A stretch of DNA of 64,000 nucleotides. Origin: Siphonodentalium dalli (lineage: Eukaryota > Mollusca > Scaphopoda > Gadilida > Siphonodentaliidae). Below are positions 43,374 through 53,500 of this stretch, one piece after another. The DNA lies in NCBI GenBank assembly GCA_032622095.1, contig CP136067.1, forward strand, positions 46,419,549-46,483,548, read 5' to 3'. The number at the start of each line of letters is the position of its first letter. The first letter of the stretch is position 1. The position numbers and the translations under genes were made by a program. Under the pieces are notes generated by a model, which did not search any database, was not told the DNA's origin, and saw only the letters and a program-made list of their open reading frames with translations.

Positions 43374-43648
43374 CAGTGGCGGGGTCAATGGGGCTCTAGG
43401 GAAGACCGCCCCCAAAAGACATGTAAACGTCAGGAAATCCCTCCTAGGCATTCAAATATTCACAGTGTTCCTGCCCAGGGGAGCCCCCGGACCAACGATT
43501 GGGGGCGACCCCTCCCGTGTATGCGCTCCCCAAATCAGGCCTTCGTGATATGCTTTCGGCATATCATATGCATGATATATCCCCCACATATCCCCCACAT
43601 ATGCTAATTAATGTGCACCCCTAAATGGGAACCCTGGCTCCGCCACTG
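43374..43648. mobile_element. hAT-like MITE inside the foldback element (first)
   Basis: Ends CAGTGGCGG and CCGCCACTG are inverted; CAGTGGCGGnnCCAG is a usual hAT terminus. No clean 8-bp duplication remains. Confidence 0.5.
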
Positions 43649-43799
43649 GTGTGGACCGGGTATATTATAACGAAACGCTGCAAGAATGTCAGAGTAGCCT
43701 AACATGCACAGGGGCGACAAGTTCTTCCCCGTTCACCCTTGTACATTTTACTCTGGCATCTCATGGGCCAACGTAATGTTATAGTATCTGGTGTATAGT

Positions 43800-43990
43800 C
43801 AGTGGCGGGCCAGGATTCCCATTTAGTGGGGGCAGTAGGAAAAGTTTGAATATTTTGATGCCCCATGAACGATTTCCGGGCGTTTACTTGACATTGGACA
43901 TGTTTTGGTAGGGGCCCATATTGTCTGAAATAGCATGTAGAGGTTTAATGGGGGCAGTGGGAATTTTGGGACCCTTTGGCTTCGCCACTG
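43800..43990. mobile_element. hAT-like MITE inside the foldback element (second)
   Basis: Starts CAGTGGCGGGCCAGG and ends TTCGCCACTG. Outside it, GACTGTACACTATTT is the inverse of the sequence to the left of the first copy, so both sit at the symmetric centre of the outer element. Confidence 0.5.
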
Positions 43991-44339
43991 GACTGTACAC
44001 TATTTAGTAAACGATAATACCCCGATAAAACAAAATCTTCGGAGAATTGGACCTTCGGAGAATCGGACCTTCGGAGTTATGGGCCGTCGGAGAATCGAGC
44101 CTTCGGAGTTATAGGTCTTCGGAGAATCGGCCCTTCGGAGTTATAGGTCTTCGGAGTTATAGGTCTTCGGAGAATCGGCCCTTCGGAGTTATGGGCTTTC
44201 GGAGGATCGGATCTTCGGAGTTATGGGCCGTCGGAGAATCGGGTCTTCGGAGTTGTGGGCCGTCGGAGAATCGGGTCTTCGGAGTTGTGGGCCTTCGTAG
44301 TAATAGGTCTTCGGAAAACCGGTCTGACACCAGGCCACT

Positions 44340-44930
44340 TACCCAGGTCAGGCCTCAGGGAGAACCCAAAATCGATGTACTAAACCTCGATTTGTGTAAA
44401 CAACCTCGATCGAGGTTCTTCGAGAACATGTGACCACTGGTGATATATAGTGTGTAGTATTTTATCTTACACCTATGGGAGGCCAAATTCACATTTAATA
44501 ATTAATTGTGCTTGATTGCACCACAGGCTTTGGTAGTTTTATATACCTTTTTCATGAAAATTTTATCCTATCTTACTCTTTATTAGTAAGATAGGATAAA
44601 ATTTTCATGAAAAAGGTATATAAAACTACCAAAGTCTGTGATTGCACTCAAGCACAATTAATTATTAAATGTGAATTTGGCCTCCCATAGGTGTAAGATG
44701 AAACACTGTGAAATACTCCACACTACCGTAGCCTATATCACTTACACATTACTTCCATTAGTATCATCTTTGGTTTAGAGTGTTTCCCCTTATTATGGCT
44801 TATATCATGGGTGTATATTTTGACCAGTGGTCACATGGTCTCGAAGAACCTCGATCGAGGTTTTTAACACAAATCGAGGTTTAGTACATCGATTTTGGGT
44901 TCTCCCTGACCTGTTACCTGGCTGAGCCAC
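44340..44930. mobile_element. Element with 90-bp inverted ends around a second hairpin
   Basis: 44348-44440 and 44822-44928 are inverted copies (key words GGGAGAACCCAAAATCGATG, CCTCGATCGAGGTT, ACATGTGACCACTGG). Between them lies an independent hairpin at 44464-44699. Confidence 0.7.
44464..44699. repeat. Near-perfect hairpin with 115-bp arms, nested
   Basis: Left arm starts CTTACACCTATGGGAGGCC; right arm ends with its complement. The loop is about 7 bp around 44580. Only a few mismatches are visible, so the arms are recent or kept alike. Confidence 0.85.
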
Positions 44931-45119
44931 GTATGACGCAATACGATCAGACGATAAGATAAGATACATTTTAAATTTAATGGTCTTTTGAAACATATTA
45001 ATGTTGGAAACCTACATGTAAAGATAAAATAACCTACCACCACTGGCATCAGCTGACTACTATAACGTTACAGTAACATATACGTTCAATACGTTCAGTG
45101 CTTAATAAAACCAAAAAAT

Positions 45120-45355
45120 GTGGGCAGAAAAATCCGAGCCAAGAAATTTGCAGAATTCAGTGCATCAAATATAGTCTCTAAACAGGAATGTAATAATTCA
45201 CTGTCCTACGATCCACTGGTGACAAACTCCGCTGAATACTCAAATTCATTCTTCCCACGGACAATTATTCAGTGGAACACTCTAAACGAGTTGGACGCAT
45301 GCGAAATCCAAAATAGAACAGCAGCGGACAACTCAACAGTCGCGCAAAGAACATA
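45120..45355 (+). pseudogene. C-terminal tail of a LINE open reading frame
   Basis: Reads YSNSFFPRTIIQWNTLN, the usual last block of CR1/Jockey-type reverse-transcriptase proteins in invertebrates (SFFPRTIxxWNxL). Nothing upstream in this frame is recognisable, so it is a short relic. It is not related in position to the fragment at 39000-40358. Confidence 0.55.
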
Positions 45356-46649
45356 ATTCTCTCTCTCCCGGCGTTCTACACATCCGTGAGGATCATACGC
45401 CGTACACTATCCAGATCCAGATCCAGATCCAGAATCATCCAAGATTGTATTCCACATGATAATGATCGATTTGTCTTCTAAAATTCGATTTTAACCCATC
45501 TGTACCTGTACTGCTGTATATTTCAGTGCAGGAACCAATTATGGTTATAAATGCACTGATCCAAGTGGTACCATGGCCATGTAACTTTATAATGGCAATA
45601 TCATACAACTTCCCCGTCGTCACCCAATGTTTTGAATTTTTCAAAGAAATATAACTCAAGTATTCCCGTTATTTAGTAACATATGACCTTTACTAAAGCA
45701 CCGTCACAGCAAAAGAATCACACCACAGAGAGACACATTTCAAGAAGTTTATCAGCTGAGTTTATAAGAAATAAACCTGGCAGGGTGGGTGGGCTTGGGG
45801 GAGCTAGGTTGGCGGTACATTCTAACAAATGTCAGCCCAAAATGTCTTCGATGGGGAAGTCGTGTGAGATTGCCTTTATAACCCTGTGGTGACTCCCTGA
45901 GTAGTGTTCTTTAATATGCACATACCTAGGCCATTAATATCGTCACCCTATAGGACAGTGTACTGCACCCACGACAACATACCTGACAAATGCTGTAATG
46001 GGGAGGGGGAAGTCTGCATTTTGCATTCAGATCTTTATTCAGTTATCTCGAATGAGACTTTTCAGCCTGACAAACCAATGGCTGGTCTCTGAAAGAAGGC
46101 TAATGAATGATCTACATGGGAAGTCTTGATCTCTTGGTCAAAGTCTTTTTGATGCCTTGTGTGATTTACAAACAGGGAAATTTCCAGGGCTGTTTTGATA
46201 CCTGTTACAGGTATGGACGCCCAAACTCGTGAAGCCCAAATGTCCCCAAATTCCTAGTGGACATTATTGAGTCAACCTGAATTTTCCAAGGCAATTCAAC
46301 AATATGCTATGTAAATAACAAATCTGCAGTTGCAATAGAGCCTTTATTTGCATGTTTAATATTTAAATCAGAAATATTATGTCATATTTATAATACATGC
46401 ATATGTAAACGTGTCTGTGTTAGTCCGGCGCAGAAGCCTTATTAAGTTATATGGGGATACATGTATGCTCTGCGGGGAAACAGGTGTCCCCAAATTATCT
46501 CTGGATTCTTCCCTGTTTACAAAGTTAAGAAATATCAAGTTCGGTTAGTCCTAGCTTGGATATTCGACTGGTTGACGATTCCAGGTGCTGATTACTGTAC
46601 GTCAGTGCAAGTCCTGCATTTCACTCTCTCATTCTGTTACATACGGTAA
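45356..46649. other. Intergenic, nothing recognised except a CCAGAT microsatellite
   Basis: (CCAGAT)n at about 45411-45432. The non-coding first exon of MTRR may lie here or further left, but I see no way to place it. Confidence 0.4.
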
Positions 46650-47049
46650 TTAACCCTTTACCCAACAGAAGGGCCCTGTGCCAATGCATTCTCTTATATA
46701 TGCGAGTCGACCATAGGTCGCCTCGCATATATAAGAGAATGCATTGGCTTAACACATTAAAAATTATAAAATTGTTAAAGAATGTAAGAAAAAATGGTAA
46801 AAAGTGTTAAAAAAAGATTTTTTTTAGGCCAATGTATTCTCTTATATATGCGAGGCGACCTATGGTCGACTCGCATATATAAGAGAATGCATTGGCACAG
46901 GGCATAACTGTAACCATCACTATGTGGTCAAGGAGCCGGTTCCAATGATATCCATATTTGTATGGTTTTATTGAGACAGACCCAAGATATTTTAGGCTGT
47001 TGAAGCTTTATTTGGCCGGTTTTGGCCGGTTTGTTGGGTAAAGGGTTAA
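46650..47049 (+). mobile_element. Family A MITE, copy 7
   Basis: Full length, TTAA borders; about 350 bp upstream of the MTRR start exon. Confidence 0.88.
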
Positions 47050-47399
47050 GTGATATATTTCAGGGAGAAGATATCTCCCACGTCGCCCTCTGGGCCAGTC
47101 GCTGATAGAAGGCTAATGAATTCTCTACATGAGAGGTCTAGATCTCTTGGTCAAACTCAATATCAGTCTTATATAAGATGCTCTGTGTGGTTGACGAAGT
47201 TAAGAAATAATTGCGTTTGTTTATAGTCCTAGGCTCCTAGCTTGAATAGTTGTCTGGTTGACAATTCCAGATACAGCTAACTGTTGATGCGATTCCTGGA
47301 TTTCACTCTCTCATTCTGTAACATAGTTAAGTGGCTAATCATACCACAATTACTTTCCATGGTATTTAATGACTAACAACATTATTTGAAATTTTGCAG

Positions 47400-47561
47400 A
47401 CAAGAATATACAGCATGCCATCAAGGAAATCAAATGAGTTTGTGTTGCTGTATGGCTCACAGACGGGCCAAGCACTGGCTATATCTGAAGAATTGTGTGA
47501 AAAAGTAACTGGATATGGCCTGTTAGCAAATATGCATTGTGTCAGTCAAACTGAGAGAAAG
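47400..47561 (+). CDS. MTRR: MTRR exon 1 of the coding region (start ATG at 47415)
   Basis: Begins after an ATTTTGCAG acceptor (AG at 47398-47399), so at least one non-coding 5' exon must lie upstream; I could not locate it. Fifteen bases of 5' UTR precede ATG 47415. Forty-nine codons follow: [20 protein letters not shown], then [11 protein letters not shown] and [17 protein letters not shown] is the FMN phosphate-binding loop. Donor GTAGG at 47562, phase 0. Confidence 0.92.
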
Positions 47562-50500
47562 GTAGGATAGTTTTCATCAAGCTTTGAAATATTGTGTCTG
47601 TCATTTGCAGAATGAAGTCCCCAGATGGCAGGCTAGTTTACCCTTTGGGAACCTCATTTTGCAGAGGCCTCAGCAGGTATGGGAGACCCAGGATCAGATT
47701 TAGGTTCCCAAGTGGAAGTTGGTGATGTTCACCCATTATATATAGTCACCTCGATTGTAAATTTTATCTTCTGCAAATTATGGGATATAGAAACTGAACA
47801 GTAGGGAAAAAGTAACTAAAAACAATGTTAATTGGAGACTATATAGATACTTCCCAGAAGATGAGGCCTAAGCAGAATGGGTTCCCCATAGGGTGAATTT
47901 AGTGATGCTAGCCCTCTGTTCGGGGTATCATCACTAAATTTACCCTCTGTGGACCTCATTCTGCAAATGACAGACACACTATTTCAAGGCTTTGTTTTCG
48001 TGCTTATCTAAATTTATAATTTAGAATGATGTATGCAATGTAATGTAATGTTTTGTATGATTTTTAGGAAAAAATATTGCATGCTCTAGGACCATTAAAG
48101 TTACTCAATCCGATTCCGCAATTTGATGTTCCCCATATCATAAAATTCCAACAACAACAATGTTTTTAAAATGCTGCTTTAGTAACATCAGAATCGATTA
48201 ATTGCCCAAAACTAATGCTAACCACAGTCAACTATAGTATAAAATTGGCCAAATCGTGTTATTTATCAACATTTTGTTCAACGAAATATGGCCAAATTGT
48301 CTAACATACAAAGCCACTTGATTTTAGAGTTATCCACGTTATTCCGCAATTTTAGATCGGAGACCGAATATTTGCCAGGCCGCCATAAATTTCATATCTT
48401 GGGGAATTAATAAATTTCAAAAATTTATATCTGATTACTCTGAACTTTGATGGGTGGGTTCTTCGACTGAGTATTTTTTTTACCCCCGAAGCCAACGAAA
48501 TAGTAATTTGGGAGCATTAATACGGATTATGCATCATTAAGCTATTAAAACCATAAGTTAATACAGCTATTGTATATTTAATATGCTATGGAATTCACAG
48601 ACAGTATAGTTGAAATCTTGAAAAAATCAGTTGGTATCTGATTATCAGATGGTTAACCCTTTACCCAACAAACAGGCCAAAACCGGCCAAATAAAGCTTC
48701 AAAAGCCTAAAATATCTTCGGTCTGTCTCAATAGAACCATACAAATATGGATATCATTGGAACCGGCTCCTTGACCACATTGTGATAGTTACAGTTATGC
48801 CCTGTGCCAATGCATTCTCTTATATATGCGAGTCGACCATAGGTCGCCTCGCATATATAAGAGAATGCATTGGCCTAAAAAAATTCTTTTTTTAACACTT
48901 TTTACCATTTTTTCTTACATTCTTTAACAATTTTATAATTTGTAATGTGTTAAGCCAATGCATTCTCTTATATATGCGAGGCGACCTATGGTCGACTCGC
49001 ATATATAAGAGAATGCATTGGCACAGGGCCCTTCTGTTGGGTAAAGGGTTAATGGGGAAAATGGGTATACTGGATTGACTTTGTCCAACTGTCCGCCCGT
49101 CTGTCTAGCCATCTGTCCACCCGTGACTCAATTTGGTATTGAGATTCTCCTTCATGACTGCTTTCAAAAGAGGCCAGCCGGGGCCAATGTTGTTCGCCTT
49201 TTCAATTCTAGAGTTATCATGTTTGTTTGTTTTGTCTGTCTGGGCAGATATCTAATATGCATGGTTCATCAAATCTCAATGAAATTTGGTGTAGCGGTTC
49301 GCATCAGGATTTCTTTTAACCCTTTACCCAACAGAACGGCCCTGTGCCAATGCATTCTCTTATATATGCGAGTCGACCATAGGTCGCCTCGCATATATAA
49401 GAGAATGCATTGGCTTAACACATTAAAAATTATAAAATTGTTAAAGAATGTAAGAAAAAATGGTAAAAAGTGTTAAAAAAAGATTTTTTTTAGGCCAATG
49501 CATTCTCTTATATATGCGAGGCGACCTATGGTCGACTCGCATATATAAGAGAATGCATTGGCACAGGGCATAACTGTAACCATCACAATGTGGTCAAGGA
49601 GCCGGTTCCAATGATATCCATATTTGTATGGTTCTATTGAGACAGACCGAAGATATTTTAGGCTGTTGAAGCTTTATTTGGCCGGTTTTGGCCGGTTTGT
49701 TGGGTAAAGGGTTAAAAAGTGCCCAAATGACACTGCAGTTAGCATCTTCTATTCTAGATGATCATTCTTGGCACCTAAAAATAATAGTTTTTTTGTCAGT
49801 CCATCTTAGTATCACAACCATGGGGCATAGGATCTCAATGAGATTTGGTATGGATATTTACCATCAAAAGGCTTTTCAGTGCAGTCTATTGATGGTTGCA
49901 TTTTCTATTTTAGAGTTATTTCTCTTAGATGTATGTTCTATCCTGCCCAAGTATCAATTTGGCAATGTGGGTGTATGGGAGCACAAGACTGCAACCTCTT
50001 GTTTATACAACTATTAATAAACAGGTATGCAGTGGTTTCAATGAATATATATTTTCAGTTCAACATAGAACGAGAACGGACTGTCGTGATTGTTATTTCA
50101 ACAACAGGAGATGGCGAGCCTCCAGAAACTGCAGAGAAATTCATGAGAAGAATAAAGAAGAAGACTTTACCCGACGACTACCTTTCTAACCTCAAATTTA
50201 CAATTCTGGGTGAGCCATTACTGCTCTTTTGCTTCCTGATTTATTTTGCATTGTTTAACCCTTTTATGATGGGAGCTGCGCTGGTGCAGCATTAAAGATC
50301 CTGTGTCAGCACATTCTGTTATATTTGCGAGTCTCCCTTTCGCCATAGGAAGAACCGAAAGTTTAGGCAAGACTTGGAGGCACCATTCCTCATTATAATG
50401 AACAGGCACTGGATGTATGACTGACAATTCCCATTGCAGTAGCTGAGCATTGTCAAAAATTGTTCAGTCCAATTATTGACTCTTTCGAAGACTGCTCACT

Positions 50501-53500
50501 CGGCCCCTTTTGGTCCCAGGTGCCAAGTAAAAAGGATAGAGGCCATGCTGCCACTAAAACAAGAATACTGACATTTGAACAAGACAAAATGGACTTGTTA
50601 CCTCTTAATCCTTTTATGACGGAGCTGTGGTTGTGCATCATTAAAGATCCTGTGTCAGTGCATTCTCTTACATTTGTGAGTCTCCCATAGAGAGCATCAA
50701 ATATAAAAGAGAATGCACTTGTTATAAGGTCAAGGTCAGGGGCGCCGGAAGAGGGGGGCAGAGGGGGCAGCTGACCCCCCTGCCTTTGACCAAGGGTGGC
50801 GAGCGGGGGCAGGACTTGCCCTTTTTCTGGAGACAGAAAATGCTTTTTGTGTGTTTAATCTCGTGTTTTTATAGCAAAATGTAACTTTTTTGGTCCAAAT
50901 ACCACCAATTTCACAAGGAATATAATTTTTTTGTCAATTTTATCACAAAACGGCCATAAAAAACGAAAAATACCATTAAAATAGGGATTTTTGCCACAAT
51001 GAATTTATGGTTATTTTCCCGAGTTTGCGGAGAAAATGCCCTTTTTTGCGGAAAAGTGCCCTTTTTGTAGGCTCTGCCCCCTGCCCTTGGATGCTTCCGG
51101 CGCCCCTGGTCAAGGTAAATATTGTTAGGCCAATGTATTCTCTTATATATGAAGATGGATTAGCTCAGGGTTTTCGCAGTTTTACCATAATATATCTTTC
51201 CACAGCTGCTGTCAATCAAATAATTATTAGCAGATATATTCGACCAATCAGTGGCTGAGTCGGTCGTTTGCTGCATTAAATATTCTGATGCCATCTTTGT
51301 TCACACTAATTTCAGTGTTAAATTGGCAATTTTCAAATATATTTTTGTTTCCTGATCACAATTTACTGAACTCGCGATTTGTACTCTGATGTTAGAAATA
51401 TATCCATGAATATAACAATGTCTTCCATGTTGCATGACGCTCATTCAATTTGTTGACATTTTAAGATGAGAAAAAGGGGTGTTCTTGTTTGAGAAAACCT
51501 GCGTAAGCCCAGGCTGTAAAATCAATTAACCCTTTCTATACTAAATGGATTCTCCCAGTCAGTTATAAAGTGTACATCGGAATGGTCTATTATTCATTTG
51601 GAGGGATGTTAAGGTGACAACAGCAGACAGCAGATAAATAAAAGTGCAGAAGGAGCTCTATTTATTGAGGGTAATGTTTAGATAAATAAGTTCAACCAAC
51701 GACCATAGGTTGTTTGTTGAACTTATTATCTAAACATATTATCTGAACATTTCCTATGGGATACATGAAACTGCTCATAATGATGCTGTTGTATAGAAAG
51801 GGTTAATCTATTTGAGCAGACGATTGTCTCCTAGCAACCGCTCTGCTCCTCCCACTATGGCTGGCTGTGCATTCATTCATTGAGAAATCATAGTAATATA
51901 CTGTTCTATGAGAAATTGTTGTATGGAGCGAAAAAATAATCCATTTATAATCCATGATAATTCAACAAGGTTCTGTGTAAATATTGGATATAACATGCGA
52001 GTGGCAGTTGCTTTCCTATATTATGGGATATTGGAATGTGTTCCATTTGTCTGTCCCAAAAAGTTGTCCAGGGGGTATTTCGAACAAATATCAACAGATT
52101 TGAAATATTTTTGGTATATGAGCTCACAAAGGGAGTTTCTGAAATGAGTCTGCAAACTAGGACCGGTGACCGGTCGTACATTTCAACAGAGTTAAGGCTA
52201 TTTGATTGTAATTGTTTGGCATTGCAATTTAAATTTTAAGCCCAAACTAAAACAATTGTTAATATCTCAATTCAATATTTTTGATAAACAGTTGAAAACG
52301 TCAAGAATTGATCAAATGAGCCATATCATGAAAGTCTATATCACTCTTTCCTAGTACAGTAATGCTCTAAGTAATCGACTCCTTAAACACAGCAGAATTA
52401 TGGGTAATTTTTCAGGATTTAGTCAGAAATAAGGCTTGTTGCCATTCATCTGAAAGCTCTCAGTAACACCTCTCCAAACCCGACCCTCAATAAACTGAGT
52501 CACAATGAACTGAGTTTACGCAAATGTATTCTCACTAAAAATTAACGCTGAAATCCGAAACCTCTCGATGTTGACCTCTGGAATCCGAACAAGTATGCAC
52601 GTTGGATCAGTATTTCGTATACCATTGTCTAATGTTCTGGCCTACATAGTTGTCTTGTGTTCAGATAGTGTTTTAACCTGTAAGCCCGACAATAACAACC
52701 GGTGCCTGATTAGACAGCACTGCCTGTTTCACACCTTCAGTGAACAATTTGAGAATCCACAGTTAGATTACATCATCAGTTTGTTTCTCATCAGAACAGC
52801 AAAAAGTGTCCTAGTTTTGAAATGCTGGAAGATGATCTACGCTTTGTCACGGCCATATTGGATCCATCCAGCACTGTTCCGTTTTTTTTAGTGCTATAGG
52901 TCAAAGTTCTGGAGTAGCATTCTATATATGGAGATTTTGAATATTTATGAATTTCATATATGGAATGCTACTCCAGAACTTTGACCTGTAGCACTAAAAA
53001 AACGGAATGGGGCTGGATGGATCCAATATGGCCACGACTCAGCGACAAGGCATAGTGTCATAGTCTGAGTAGAGATTCATGGCATAATCTAATTTCTGTT
53101 TTGACATTGGGAGATCTTCCATCTGTATCATAAGAATTGCAGTAGCATCTATAACCCTTCGATGACTGGAGCTTCCTGAAACATATAAACCCACATGTGA
53201 AATGTAAGGCTCTGCGAATTGATTCGATTAGGTTCGGAATCGTTTGTCTGATTCGATTTGATACGAAATCGGCTGCTCTGATTCCAATTTTTTCAAATCT
53301 GTTCTCTCGGGTGCATTGACTGCATTCGCATGTTTTTTTATAGACCACAGAGTACTTACAGCATTACTCGCAGACATACAGACAACACTCTCACCAATGA
53401 TTTATTAATGGCACACCCAATTATTTAATTGATTATAATCTCAGTAAGAATGACATAAACATGACTCCAGGAGTACAGGGGTTGAATGTCACAAGGAAAT

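Larger units (their letters stand above)
43080..44330. mobile_element. Foldback element with arms of two alternating short words
   Basis: Left arm about 43098-43345: TCCGAAGACCCATAAC and TCCGATTCTCCGAAGG alternate. Right arm about 44037-44320: the complements CTTCGGAGAATCGG and CTTCGGAGTTATGGG alternate in irregular order. A 9-bp direct repeat CAGGCCACT flanks it (43071-43079, 44331-44339). Both ends start with G and share TTTTCCGAAGACC, so a MULE-like origin is plausible. The middle carries two hAT-like insertions. No transposase seen. Confidence 0.75.

Noticed and set aside
43014-44433. Frames rich in SYRSSENRPFGV
   Set aside because: Translations of the alternating words of the foldback element.
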